This document shows positions 1 to 10,929 of a stretch of DNA of 64,000 nucleotides, piece after piece. Each line of letters opens with the position of its first letter. Within the stretch, counting starts at the first letter, position 1. The translations under genes and the position numbers were made by a program. The notes beneath the pieces are model-generated. The model saw only the letters and a program-made list of their open reading frames with translations. It did no database searches and was not told where the DNA came from. The stretch comes from Dolomedes plantarius (lineage: Eukaryota > Arthropoda > Arachnida > Araneae > Dolomedidae), in assembly GCA_907164885.2 (NCBI GenBank), contig OU015495.1, positions 333,730-397,729 of the forward strand. The letters run 5' to 3'.

Positions 1-328
1 CGCGGACAGCGAGCAAGGAAGTAATGAAGCAGCGCGAAAGAAGTAGAGGGCGCGAAAATCCTCTGTCTCACCTTTTATACTGAGTAACTTCTGATTTTGC
101 CGCTGGGCTTAGAATTCTTTTAATCGGTTGACTCTATCATGTGGTATTTCTTCGAAGGGGGATCGATATAACGGAAGTCTAAAAATAACTTTCGCACGCG
201 TTCATTAAGAGAATATTAAGTTATTTCGATTTACGATTTCGTTTTTGAAATAGGGCTGGGCTTTACTGAGAAAAATTTAGGATACGTGTTAGATGTAAGA
301 CAATTAATATTAGTGGGGCGTTATTATT
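1..328. other. unassigned AT-rich sequence
   Basis: No open frame, repeat or RNA gene that I can support. It runs into the compound microsatellite on its right. Confidence 0.5.
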
Positions 329-397
<69 letters not shown>

Positions 398-421
398 CGT
401 GTGTGTGAGACAGAGAGAGAG
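329..421. repeat. compound palindromic microsatellite (CA)n(TA)n(TG)n(GA)n
   Basis: A run of CA dinucleotides passes directly into TA dinucleotides and then TG dinucleotides, ending in a short GA run. Because TG is the reverse complement of CA, the whole tract is a near-perfect inverted repeat centred on the TA block, with potential to extrude as a cruciform. Confidence 0.95.
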
Positions 422-783
422 TTAGAAAACTATGGCAACAGGAAGGACAGCCAATCAGGGGCGTTCCCGCCTAATGTGGATGCCCGCCGATTCAACGGGG
501 AACACACACTGTGATACGGAAAAGACGGAAGCCTGTAACGGCGTGTTGGCAGATAGCCACCTGAAAGACGAATGGATGTCTACTATTTTGTTTATTGCAA
601 TCGTTTTTGTCTTGTGACTCGTCCTACATTAAATGTTTGCCTATGTGAGACAGGTGTGTTTCAACTGAGCAAGATGTACAGCCCCAACATACACACACAT
701 ATTAATACACATATCATGCATTATGTGGAACCATAATGTGATAAATTTTTCCTCTTTTCAATCTTTTATTACATTTAAATTAT
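422..783. other. unassigned intergenic sequence
   Basis: A 61-codon open frame at 432-617 has no recognisable domain and looks like chance. Nothing else is supported here. Confidence 0.5.
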
Positions 784-1013
784 TACCAGGGCCATGGCGG
801 CCTTGTGGTACAGCGAGCTGGTTTTCGGTGCTGAGGGTGCTCGGATCGAATCCTGGCGAAGCACCACTAAAATGCCTCTGTTTGTGTCGTCCCTTAATAG
901 GGGGCAATGCTGGTCCACCTATATGGTGCCCGCATAATAAAATGGCCAGCAAAACTGCGGTAAATTATAGGCGAATGTCTTCGCGACAAGTGCCTTCGCA
1001 TTGGAAAAAAAAA
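784..1013 (+). repeat. tRNA-derived SINE, copy 1
   Basis: The head carries a Pol III type-2 promoter: an A-box-like stretch around 805-821 and a near-consensus B box, GGATCGAATCC, at 843-853, spaced as in a tRNA. The body ends in a short A-rich tail at about 1005-1013. A second copy of the same head and body begins at about 1147, which shows this is an interspersed family. Family name unknown. Its 3' portion is directly followed by a truncated repeat of its own tail half. Confidence 0.7.
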
Positions 1014-1016
1014 TAT

Positions 1017-1136
1017 TTAGGGGGCAATGCTGGTCTGCCTATATGGCGCCCCCATAATAAAATGGCCAGCAAAACTGCGCTGAATTATAGGTGAATGTCT
1101 TCGCGACAAGTGCCTCTGCATTTAAAAAAAAGGAAA
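1017..1136 (+). repeat. truncated SINE tail copy
   Basis: It repeats the 3' half of the neighbouring SINE, beginning at its GGGGGCAATGCTGGTC motif and ending in two A-runs. It lacks the promoter head. The arrangement full-tail-full suggests a tandem or nested SINE insertion at the previous poly-A tail. Confidence 0.65.
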
Positions 1137-1146
1137 AAAAATCCAT

Positions 1147-1378
1147 TCTTGGGCCGTGGCGGCCTTGTGGGTACAGCGCGCTGGTTTTCGGTGCTGAGGG
1201 TGCTCAGATCGAATCCTGGCGAAGCGCCACTAAAACGCCTCCGTTTGTGTCGTCCCTTCATAGGGGGCAATGCTGGTCTGCCTGTAAGGCGCCCCCATAA
1301 TAAAATGCCAGCAAAACTGCGGTGAAATATAGGTGAATGTCTTCCTGACAAGTACCTCCGCATTCGAAAAAAAAACTT
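1147..1378 (+). repeat. tRNA-derived SINE, copy 2
   Basis: It aligns to copy 1 throughout. The B box is AGATCGAATCC at 1206-1216, the body is the same, and an A-rich tail lies at about 1368-1376. It has several substitutions relative to copy 1, so the copies are not a recent duplication. Confidence 0.7.
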
Positions 1379-1661
1379 ATTAGCGCCCTTTACTGTCCGA
1401 TCAAGGAAGCAAAGTCCTTGGAAGATGTCACGCATGGGCGAGAAAAGCTAGTCTACTTAGAAAATAGGAGAAAACGTCGTATTTTCGGGTGTGTTTGTTT
1501 ATGAAATACGGAATGTATTTCAAACTGCTTTTTGTCCGCAATTTTAAAGTTATTTTTTAAAACTTTATTTTTGATCGAATATGTGAATAATAATTTCAAA
1601 ATAATAAAAAGAAAGAAGCAAATCTATTTAAAAAATAGGAGTGTTCTAGGAGTGGATATTT
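1379..1661. other. unassigned AT-rich sequence
   Basis: Nothing supportable is seen; AT-rich with no domain-bearing frame. Confidence 0.5.
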
Positions 1662-1964
1662 TCAAATTACACCACAATCAAAATTATCTAAAACTACGTT
1701 TTCGGTGGTCCTTTTTTCCTGACGTTTCCTCGGAGATTCAAATTTTGGAGTTTCTTCACCCTTTGCTTCTCTGCGTATTCTTTTTACTCTAGACATTGAT
1801 ATCCAGGTCATTTCACTAGTTCTCTTTAGGGATTGCGAAAGTGGAACAATAAGTTTTCCTTCTAGTGTTTCTTTATCACACAATTTAATTACATTGTGTA
1901 TTATACGTTTACAATCACTACGGAACGGCTTATTCCGAGCAGTTGTGTTGGGTAAAGGATCCAT
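1662..1964 (-). pseudogene. N-terminal fragment of a DDE-type transposase-like protein
   Basis: An open frame of about 100 codons begins at the ATG at 1964 (MDPLPN). The deduced protein has a helix-turn-helix-like N-terminus with the motif MSRVKRIRREAK, then a charged linker (SPRKRQEK) and the motif DNFDCGVI just before the stop. From memory, this order (basic HTH, SPGKKRxRP-type linker, LDDFDxCxIRR) occurs at the start of a multi-copy arthropod protein family carrying an IS630/Tc1-like DDE endonuclease. The frame ends where the conserved region should continue, so the rest is missing or lay in another exon. No catalytic residues are present. I infer a dead transposon remnant; a captured host exon is possible. 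Confidence 0.42.
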
Positions 1965-2149
1965 TATTTTTAATATAATAATCAAAATAACAGACGAGGA
2001 AAAAGCAAGCAAGCGCAGTTAGTAACCGATTCTAAAGAATGTCGAGAGAATATGAGACTTTCCCCCCTCTTTCCTCATTAGCCTTACCTACAGCGCGAAT
2101 AGAATCGTCTTGGCACTATGCCAACCGTAATTCTTCGTACTGTGGTCGG

Positions 2150-3212
2150 ACAGTACACGTACGCTCTTTCCGACGTGAAACCACAATCCCGCGTGATAGA
2201 GTGCATGTGCAAAGGTGTCGGAGAGGAAGGGAAAGGTGCTTTGGAGCGTATATGATTACGCACGGGAAATCTTGCAGACGCAATCAACGCGTGCTTACGT
2301 TTTCTCCTCATGTTGCGACTTTTTCAAACGCTCGTTCTTTCGCGCGTGAATGCTCGGGTCTGGAACATACATGTATTGGAACATACAAGTTTACAAGCTA
2401 AACAAAACAAAGAAATTTATAAAAAATATTTCAATACCAACGGAAAGGTTGAGTGGCAAGATCGTATGGTTGCGATGGGGAGAGCTTAGATTAAGAATTA
2501 GTGTATTTAGTTACTATGTTATTAGCTTTCACATGTAACTGTAATATGCAGTTGTAAATAAATGCAAAATATTTCAACTAACGACCTTTTGTCGCTTCCC
2601 AATTTCACCACCCTCCATCACGCCTTGTTCATTTGTCAAAATAGCAGTTTGGTCAGTTTTGTCAAAGTTTAAGCTTCTGGTCCACCATCATTAGTAAAAC
2701 TACTAGTAGGAAATTCCTGGTCTTTTGTAAACAGAAAATTATTGTAGTACCATAGGAAAGATGAGTAGACGTTATCTGCTCCTCTTCCACCACGCTGACT
2801 GTCACTGACTTTCTTCAGTTCCTTCCGGAAAGAGCCTCTTAGACTTCGTATTTATTTTTTTTACTACGAAGTCTTGATTGGCTTCAGAAATGGTTCTACT
2901 TCTTAAAAGTCCATTTCTTTAACACAAAATTACTAAAACACTAACGAATTAACTGAAGGCTCCAGTAAAACTGTTTATTTTTCACGCGCGCCAGTTTCAC
3001 GCTGTCAATGGCGCGCGAATCCCTTTAGACGGACGTTATTTCCCTTTTCCTTTAAAATGATACGAGCATTCGCGCGCGAAAGAACGAGCGTCCGAAAAGC
3101 TCGCAACATGAGGAGAAAACGCAAGCACGCGTGATTGCGACTGTAAGTTTTTCCGCTCGCAATCCCGAGCGCAAGCACTCGTAAAAGAGCGTACGTGTAA
3201 AGGGCCCTATTC
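2150..3212. mobile_element. non-coding element with long imperfect inverted repeats
   Basis: Sequence at about 2152-2362 reappears as its reverse complement at about 3060-3205. The shared parts include CACGTACGCTCTTT near the outer ends, a block around CGCAACATGAGGAGAAAACG, and GCGCGC-rich inner ends. The arms enclose roughly 700 bp without coding potential. This is the layout of a MITE or fold-back element. The outer limits are uncertain and I found no clear target-site duplication. Confidence 0.55.
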
Positions 3213-4145
3213 TTCACTTCTTCTGTTCTATTTACAATTATACTATTGAAAAAACCCACGACTGGAATATTTCCCTTTTTAATAGCTAAAAACGGTGTTT
3301 CCTCTGTATATAAAAATTTGGATCTATTATCTTGAACGAGAAGTTAAAGCTTGCTGTAACGATCTCTTTGACTTCTTAGTGACGTTAGTTTGAAAAGGTT
3401 TCGCTATCAAAAAAGAACAAACAACTTTTTACATTCCATAAAGTAATTAAAGGGATGACGACAGGTTTCGAACAGTTCACTAATCCTTTTATTACAATGC
3501 ATTCACAAAAGTAATAATAAATGAAATAACTCATAAATTCATTTAATTGCACTGGGGAATGTAAGACTTTGTTTTTTCCTGTGTGTGTTTTCCACAAGGT
3601 TCCTGTAAATCATAATTGCGATAACAGCTTATCTTCTAAATCATTCCTCGCTTAACTGATTTACCTAATAGATCTATCAAAAAGCTATAAAGTGCTCAGA
3701 TAATACTTATTAAACAGTAATTAAGAGCAATGGGTTAATTGTCTAAAACGTCTAAAGTATTTTTCAACCTTTTTTATGACTCAAATTACGAAAATATGTT
3801 AAGCTAACTTAATCTTCTTTCCTAACTCGTTGAGTCTTCTGACCAATAATATCTCATTACTTAGCTACGAATGAAATGTTTAGAAGGACATGGTTGTAAA
3901 TTGGTTTGTTTTTCCTGTTTACTAAATGTTGCTAAGCTACAGTTAAGATCTTTGTATAAGGTTTAGAATATCTTAGAGGATATATATATATTTATATGTG
4001 ATTAAATGTATTAGAGTTTCTGTAATCATCTAAAGATTGTTAGGAAGAAAGACGCTGATCTGGCTTAATATGTCAACATACCTATCAAGAGTTAATTTTA
4101 TGCGTACTGGAATATATCTGAAGATACAATGTATAAATATAGTAA
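3213..4145. other. unassigned AT-rich sequence
   Basis: Frames are short and domain-free. Nothing is supportable except the small MITE that follows. Confidence 0.5.
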
Positions 4146-4147
4146 TA

Positions 4148-4230
4148 CAGTAAAACTTCTTTATGGCGGCCAGTAATGTTTCCGAAAAAAAGGTTTTTTT
4201 TAGGGTTAGCCGTCTAGAGAAGTTTCACTG
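4148..4230. mobile_element. 83-bp MITE with CAGT terminal inverted repeats, TA target
   Basis: The left end CAGTAAAACTTCTTTA is matched by the inverted right end (CAGTGAAACTTCTCTA read on the minus strand), and TA lies on both sides (4146-4147 and 4231-4232). CAGT-initiated inverted repeats with TA duplications are typical of the pogo/Tigger branch of Tc1/mariner. The element has no coding capacity. Confidence 0.75.
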
Positions 4231-4252
4231 TATATGCTTAGAAGCTTAACTG

Positions 4253-4311
<59 letters not shown>
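4253..4311. repeat. (AT)n(GT)n microsatellite
   Basis: About nine AT units are followed by more than twenty GT units. It abuts the outer end of the first Ty3/Gypsy element and is the leftmost of five AT tracts that bracket the four large insertions. Confidence 0.95.
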
Positions 4312-4313
<2 letters not shown>

Positions 4314-4567
4314 GCGCGGGGTTGGAGTAAAACATCCACAACATATACTAACTAACAACCATCGTAAATAACAAACAACAATTAAGGTTTATTAACAAAG
4401 AATTGAAAAAAACGCAGTCCGTCTACGACGGAATCCAAAACAGAGTAGAGGAGTCATGAAAATGTTCGTGCTAGCGGCGCCCTCTTGCGACTAACATAAT
4501 ACTCGTTTACAAAATACATTACTAAAGTTTACAGTTCATAGTTTAAAGTGCAGTTCTGCTTTCTATA
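4312..4567 (-). repeat. 3' LTR of Ty3/Gypsy element 1
   Basis: Positions 4438-4567 align with 12455-12575, with roughly nine differences by eye; both carry GTGCTAGCGGCGCCCTCTTG. The rest toward 4312 has no partner because the 5' copy is truncated by a deletion. The TGTGGGG start after the GT microsatellite resembles the TGTGGGAT outer end of the second element's LTR, so I place the edge there. The inner edge is uncertain by tens of bases. Confidence 0.6.
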
Positions 4568-5035
4568 GATCGTCCATCCTAGCTGTCATGCAGCCTCGGA
4601 AGACATTAAGCAATAAGCACTGACAGTCTCTGAAAAAGAAATAAAATGGAACACACTTACAATACACGGGATCATGCAGGGGATACTCTGGTGCTGACAT
4701 CGAGTACACGGAACCATGCAGGGGATGCTTTGGTGCGCACATCGGATGGCGGGATACCTGGTCAGTCGTCTGAATCGGGATAGTGGGGATGCCATGCCAG
4801 TCGTCTGAATCAGGATAGTAAGGATGTCCTGACTTCGTGTAGTCGGCAGCAGAAGACGTGATGTCAGGACATTCATGTTGTTCGAATTGGATGACACCGT
4901 ACAGGTCGTGGGGCTTGACATCGGTCACTTTGTAGGGACCTAAGAATTTCGGTCTTAATTTCATTCTTATTCCGTACTGCGTACGTTTAATTGCACATGA
5001 TTTTCTTATCTTATACTTGCATGATTTTTTTTCTC
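4563..5035 (-). pseudogene. integrase C-terminal (GPY/F) segment, element 1
   Basis: This is the 3' end of pol. The frame carries KLRPKFLGPYKVTDV, the GPY/F module found at the C-terminus of many Ty3/Gypsy integrases, preceded by CKYKIRKSC and followed by a Pro/Tyr/Asp-rich tail of about 100 residues. It is shifted relative to the upstream RNase H frame by an indel in an A-run near 5020-5030. A homologous GPY segment occurs at the same place in element 2. The integrase zinc finger and DD35E core that should precede it are missing. I reject an env reading: no signal peptide or plausible transmembrane helix is seen. Confidence 0.75.
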
Positions 5036-6248
5036 TTCTTAAAGGATTTCTGGTTTTCGTCTTGAATCTTAAGGATATTCTTTCTTTCTTCTTCCTTCAT
5101 TTTTTCTCTCTCTTTCATCGTAGCATTAAAATACTTATGAAATGCACCATTAGTGGCAAAATCTTCGACTTTCCCTTTTTTTGTTAGGGTTTTTGCCGTT
5201 TGGATGTCTTCATTTCGTTCTTCGGCAATTTTAATTTTGGCGGTTACGTCGTCTTCTGTATTTGCAATAATTAGCACAGTGTTGCGATTTAGTGCATCAT
5301 CATGCTTCATCTGTGCTCCTGACCGATGGATAACTTCGTAGTCAAATTCTGTCAGGAATGATGACCATCTTGAAATTTTCGGGGAAAGGTTTTTTCTGTC
5401 CGCTACAATTGTAAATTTGGAACCCAGCAAGTAATTCCTAAATTTTTTTAAAGCTTGAATGACTGAGAGAACTTCTAATTCGTACGAGCAATACTTCTCT
5501 TCATCTTGCGACGTCTTCTTGCTCATGTAATGGATGGGGTGATATTTTCCATTTTCATCTTCTTGCAATAACACAGCTCCGTATCCATGTTTGCTAGCGT
5601 CATTATGCACTTCGAGTTTTCTGCCTTGCGTAAATATGCTCAAAACGGGTTCAGTAGCGAGATATTGTTTTAATCGCAAAAATGGTTCTTGTTGGTTTGG
5701 ACCAAAAATAAACTTCTCACGTTTTCTAAGAAAATCGCTCAAAGGTTTTACGATAGTAGAGTAACCAGGGATAAATTTTTGAAAATATCCCGTGAGGCCT
5801 AGAAAGCTTTGGACCTGCTTAATTGTCGTTAGCTGAGGAAATTTCTGCACTGCAGCTGTTTTTAACGGAGATGGTTTAACAGTTCCGTTTTCGATGACGT
5901 GACCTAAGAATTCTACTTCTTGCATTAAAAACTGGCATTTCTTCAATTTAATTTCTAATCCGTATCGAGAGGCTACTTCTAAAACTTGACGTAATCGTTG
6001 AATACCTTCTTCTTCATCCACTGACGGAATAATTATATCATCCATGTACAATACAACAATACCTTCATTAATGAGATTTCGGAATACGTGAAAGATATAT
6101 CTCTGAAAAACACCGGGACTGTTAGAGAGACCAAAAGGCGTTTTCGAAAATTCACATTGTCCATCAGAAGTTATAAAACTAGTAAAATTGCGACTATTTT
6201 CTTCTACATCGACATGAAAAAAGCCATTTGGGAGATCAATCGTTGTGA
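5011..6248 (-). pseudogene. reverse transcriptase (C-terminal half) and RNase H, element 1
   Basis: An uninterrupted frame of about 410 codons. It contains the RT catalytic motif LYMDDII (near 6040), then the palm/thumb pattern CQFLMQEVEFLGHVIENG and SFLGLTGYFQKFIPGYS, and the RNase H part with EVHNDASKHGYGAVL and the ELEVL motif. The RNase H end is shortened: a short VADRKNLSPKISRW segment replaces the usual longer loop before the EFDYEV...DALNR motif. Right after it the frame passes into a Lys/Glu-rich stretch (KEREKMKEEERKN) from just ahead of the integrase tail, so the integrase core has been deleted. Upstream a one-base frameshift separates it from the RT fingers. Confidence 0.88.
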
Positions 6249-6944
6249 ATATTTTTCACCCTGTAATTTATCCAGAACGTCTTCAATTAACGGTAAGGGG
6301 AAACGATCCTTTATTTTTTTCTTATTTAATGCTCGGTAATCAACACATAGTCACGTAGATCCGTCTTTTTTCTTAACAAGAACAATCGGACTTGCATAAT
6401 CAGAGCAACTAGGTCTAATTATTCCGGCTTCTAACCATTCTTTAATTTGTTGATCTACAAATGATTTCTCGGGGATTGCTAAACGTCGAGGTCGTTGATA
6501 TACAGGAATATCGTCAGTTAAAATTATCTTCATAGAAATACCTACGGTTTCGGTTTTCTTTGGCTTATACGCAGATACAAGTTTAAAAATAGTGTCTCTT
6601 TGTTCCGTATCTTTAATGTGGTTTAAATCTATTTCGTTAGAAACAAAGTTCGGTAAATTTTCCATCAACAATAAAAAGTTGTTCGTGTTGGAGGGCTTCT
6701 GAATGATTAAAGAATCTTTCTTCAAAATAACGTCAGCAAAATCTAGCAGAGGGGTGCCAATAATAAGGTCAAAAGTTATCGCTTCGTTCGTGACTACGTG
6801 AAACAGCAATTCGGAGGAGTGACCGTTGATTTCCACGCTATGCATAAAAGAACCCTTGGTAAAAACATTCTTAGAGCCTAGTCCTACTAGATTTATGGCG
6901 GGGGGAGAAGCAGCTGATAGACATAGCCTTTCATAGCAAGCGAA
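6249..6944 (-). pseudogene. protease C-terminus and RT N-terminal half, element 1
   Basis: The frame covers the distal retropepsin region (FDLIIGTPLLDF), a linker, then RT fingers with PVYQRPRRLAIPE and GIIRPSCSDYASPIVLVKKKDGS. An in-frame TGA at 6351-6353 falls directly after KKDGST, within the most conserved RT block. Beyond it the frame continues through CVDYRALNKKK to a one-base frameshift near 6248. Another TGA, at 6945-6947, separates this part from the protease active site. Both stops are TGA, which would fit decay of CpG-containing codons (inference). Confidence 0.85.
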
Positions 6945-7334
6945 TCATATTACATGCAAACTGGAACCACTGTCAAAAATACCCGTCATCTCATTATCGT
7001 TCAACTTGACTCTTATCTGTACTATAGAATTTTTCGCTGAGGGAACACTGCTAGTGATATTGACGGCTTTACTCGGGGTTTTATTACTTTTTTCTGGACA
7101 GTTAGCAGAAATGTGGTCATTCGTAAAATGATTACAGTTGAAACATTTTCTTCCAAGATCTTTAAAAGGGCAAACACTATGATTTTTATCGCCGCAATAT
7201 CTACAGCGTTGAGAGAGGGGAGACACGGCAGGAGGGGTGAAAGGTTTTTTCTTTTTTGTCTTTTCTGGTTCAGTTGGAATTGCAGTATGATTTCGTATTT
7301 TTTCGTAAATACCTAATTTTTCCTTAAACTCTTT
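6945..7334 (-). pseudogene. gag nucleocapsid and protease active site, element 1
   Basis: The segment resumes the gag frame immediately on the far side of the Harbinger insertion. It carries two CCHC-type zinc knuckles, CRYCGDKNHSVC and CFNCNHFTNDHISANC (spacing slightly irregular in the first), then a retropepsin active site in FDSGSSLHVI. The frame ends in TGA right after it. Nucleocapsid knuckles bind genomic RNA, and the D-S-G triad is the aspartic protease that matures Gag-Pol. Gag, NC and PR lie in one frame with no programmed shift visible. Confidence 0.87.
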
Positions 7335-9064
7335 TAAGGGCCTGATTCACGACAAACGCCAGCGACTTGCAGTCCGCAAGCCGCAAGGCAGGGAGATCTG
7401 CGATTGAAAAGGGGAAGAGACCTTGCAAGCCATTCACGACAAACAATTTTCGCCAGCCGCATCCACTGACGTCACGCTGTCAAAACGAACCGAATCTTTC
7501 GATAACTCGGAGTGATAATCGAGATATAATCGATTTTCATCGGAAATCAGCGAATGAGAACGCTTTTAGCGTGTCTGAGTTACCGTGTATGTCCATCAAA
7601 ACAACTGTCTTTTCAAGTGTTTGTTGTTCAAACGGTTGTGTCATTTCGTGTGTGTATTAATAGTTCATCCAATTTTATAGAATAATCTCACGGCTTTTTA
7701 CCTGCACCTCATTGGCGTTGCACCCTATCCTGACTACCACCTTTATTCTGCTGGGGAATTTATGGATTTCAATCACCTTTTAACGTGATCCTCTCTTCAA
7801 AATAAGTACATTTCAGTCACAGATTTTTGAAATAGATATCACCTGTACTGAGTTACCAGTGGGGAATTATGGTCGATGTACTTTTCCCCAACATAGGATA
7901 GAAAAAATTCTAGTCTCATATAAATGACACTAGTTTTAGAATTACTTCAAATGTTACAAAAATTTAAGTTCCTTTAAGTTTCACTGTTCTATTATAGATA
8001 TTATTTATTATCTTGAAAATTACTTTTAGTGAAACAGATAGTAATCTTACTCTTATTGTGCAGTAAAAGCCATGTTTGTTAAAAAAGGTATATGTTAAAA
8101 CTATTGAAGATGCTCAAAATAATGTATACATGACAAGCCTTTTAACAATAACGAAATAAAAGTTTAATTATCCTAACAAAATTGACAATGATCATGTTTG
8201 AAATGTTCAAACAACAAATAATTCTTTAATTTTTATTTTTATGTTACTGATTTTTTTCCAAAACTGTTCATATTTCATATATTTCTTTCTTTGCTGATTA
8301 GTTTAGTTTTTGGTTTTAGATAAATATTCTACTAAGCTATTTTTGTATGAAGTTCACCATTTCTTTGTTTTGTTGATTACACGCCAAAATATTTAAAAAG
8401 TGCATATTCACATTTTCGTTATATAAATATTTATATTTAGGAAATTTTGGTGTTTATTTGTTTTTCCACAATACCATATGCTCCGGAAGCCTGTTTAATA
8501 TTTCAATTGTGCTTATCTTTTGACTAAAATGAATACAGAATATCTCGCAACATAGACATGGGCAATTCTGCCTAATACATGCACTCGTATAATTTCAATG
8601 TACATTGCATTATTATGTCACCAATGATACAAATTTAAGGAAATTTGAACTTTTGTTTTGCAGGAATATAGGCTAAAGTAGACAGCCGATTTCTTTTCAC
8701 ATGAAAATTTATCTTTTTGTATTGCAGGTATGCTCATATCATACCAGGTAGTGGTGGGTATTAATACGAATAACACATTTTTCTTTTTGTTGTTTTGTGG
8801 GGGAGGGACTTCAAATTAATAGTACCTCTTATGAAAATTCTCCCTCTCAGTCAATTAATTCAAAGCCGTCTGTCTGGTGGACGGATGGCCCGAGCATAGC
8901 CAGGCTAGTCTATAATAATATAATACAATGTATGTCTGTATGTCAACATCTTAAAATGTTAAAATGTCATATTAAAATTGTGCCAAAGAAATGTTAAAAA
9001 TTGATAAGACAAAACACCAGTTCAAGTGTGAAAAAACTATTTAATAATTAACAAAAAATTAAAT

Positions 9065-9586
9065 TTATAAATTTGCACAAATTTCTTCGTGTAACATTTT
9101 TCCTCTGTTTCTCAGAGTATTCTGATTATCAGAATTTACCACAGAGAATTTACCAGTATCATCAAATTCATTATCACATGTTTGTACAGCACTTTCAATA
9201 TTATATTTCAAACAGATGTTATGTAATACAGAACATGTAATAATGATTTCACATACTTTTCCAGGTGTATACTGAAGTGTACCACCTGTTTGATCCAGAC
9301 ATCTAAATCTTGATTTTAATACCCCAAAGCAGCGCTCTATGACATTTCGGGCTTTTCTGTGTTTTTCATTAAATTTCTGCTTGCTTTGTGAGGATTCATC
9401 CAAGTATGGTGTCATCAGTCATGGTTCTAATGGGTAACCACTGTCCCCAAGCAAGAAGTTCTTTTCAGGGATAACTTTATTTAAAAACAACTCTCGGGGA
9501 GCACTGCTCTTCCAAATAGAGGAGTCATGAGTACTCCCAGGCCATCTTGCTACGACATCCAATATCTTCATGTTATAATCACATAC
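9065..9586 (-). pseudogene. Harbinger (HARBI1-like) DDE transposase, last exon
   Basis: The exon opens at an acceptor (TTTATTTCAG at about 9596-9587) with VCDYNMKILDVVARWPGSTHDSSIW, a signature block of the DDE_Tnp_4/HARBI1 family (given here in parts: VARWPGSTHDSSIW). It carries the second catalytic Asp in LLGDSGYPLEP and the third acidic residue in RNVIERCFGVLKSRFRC, and ends EEICANL-stop. A TGA lies directly after GYPLEP (about 9418), where the family usually has Trp, so the gene is dead unless read through. These nucleases cut and paste DNA at TWA sites. Confidence 0.9.
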
Positions 9587-10086
9587 CTGAAATAAAAGAA
9601 ATATAAGATATAGTATTTTGAATGTTTTAAGATTGAAAAGAACACAACACCTTTTTCTCTTTTTCCTCAATGTATATGAAACAGTATTTTTTTGTGACAA
9701 GCACTTTTGTGGTGTACAAAGATGAGTTTTCGGACACTAGCCAATTCTAAATGATCTTTGTGTCATTTTGGTCTGAAAGTAAACTTTAAAATATGTGTTG
9801 TAATAATACAAATATAGAACAGTGTACACTTTTAAATGATGATTCAGAAAATGAGAAGGGTGCTAGAATGTATGGAATTAATATCAGTCCAAATCCATAA
9901 GTTTAAAAATATTTTTGCTTGGGAGATATACAATTCCATACGTGATGAAAAGGTATGAAGAAATATCTTTGGTGTAGGGTTAGTATGGAATGTAAGCAGC
10001 CCTAAAATATTAGGTGATGAAAAATGTTGAAATAATCTCCCTGTATGTATGTACTCAAGTTGGATAACTGCACAATATTCCTAATA

Positions 10087-10689
10087 CAGTGGACGCTCGT
10101 TAATTCGAACTCGGTTAATTCGAACTAATCCAAAGGCCCCCAAAAACTTGTATTGTGATTAATGTTAAAAATCTCATTAATTCGAACTAAATTTGTATCC
10201 CTTCTGTTAATTCGAACTAAAAATTTGACAAATTATATGAGCATGCAGAGACTGTTAAGCATCCTAATGATCAAGTCATAATGGACTCTATTAAAACTCT
10301 GAAAGCATTTATTCAGATGGAACCTTCCTCTGAAAATGAATTGAAATGTTTACTTCAAATCGAGAAGCTGGCTGAACAATGTAAACATCATAAACAAAAC
10401 CAAACATCCATTTTACAATTTTTCCTAAAAGTATAATTCATATTTTTAATTAAAGTTTACTTTCTGCTGCATATCTCCTGCTTCATTTTATAATTAAGGT
10501 AAATCTGTATTGCTTTTTAATATGTTTTAATTTTAGATAGCATAGTATAATATGTTTTCTGGGGTTATACATACTAGGAGATTTTCTACTTCAGTGATAC
10601 ACTTTTAAAGTTATATATTTTCTCTTAACATCGGATAATTCGAACTTTTTTCTGTGAACCTTTGAGTTTGAATTAATGAGCATCCACTG
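10087..10689 (+). mobile_element. internally deleted Tigger/pogo element, 603 bp, in Harbinger intron
   Basis: Inverted ends CAGTGGACGCTCGTTAATTC (left) and CAGTGGATGCTCATTAATTC (right, read on the minus strand) are flanked by TA (10085-10086 and 10690-10691). The motif TTAATTCGAACT occurs four times in the left 150 bp, typical of Tigger subterminal sites. It keeps only the 3' tail of the transposase. It sits in the intron between the SINVQM exon and the VCDYN exon, so it is younger than the Harbinger copy or was carried by it. Confidence 0.85.
10239..10436 (+). pseudogene. C-terminal tail of Tigger-type transposase
   Basis: An open stretch reads ...DSIKTLKAFIQMEP, SSENELKCLLQIEKLAEQ and ends QNQTSILQFFLKV-stop. 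Tigger/jerky-type (CENP-B-like) transposases usually end with an acidic helix, a Lys-rich linker and the QTSI-xx-FF motif. The HTH and DDE domains are absent, so this is a deletion derivative. Confidence 0.75.
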
Positions 10690-10929
10690 TATATTATTCA
10701 GCATTATTATCAATAGAATAATCCGATAAAGACAAACGCAAGTAAATTTTCCTTCGCATATCAACAGTATTCCAAGACCAGTTTCATGCTTTTTAGTGCT
10801 CATCAGTTGTTTTTCTCCCCCCCCTGCCCCTTTAAGTACTCTTATGGGCACCTATGGTTATACACTGACTGAAATATGTGAAATGCACCATCACTTTTTA
10901 ATAGTTTAAGATAAACAGGCTTTACTTAC

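Noticed and set aside
432..617. 61-codon frame near the left edge
   Set aside because: No homology signal, no neighbours and a length expected by chance.
4563..4964. Possible env gene downstream of pol in element 1
   Set aside because: The frame starts inside the integrase GPY/F module and has no signal peptide or credible membrane anchor. It is the pol C-terminus.
7367..7660. 97-codon frame at the left end of the Harbinger element
   Set aside because: It covers the terminal and subterminal repeats. No Myb/SANT motif was found, so it is not the second Harbinger gene.
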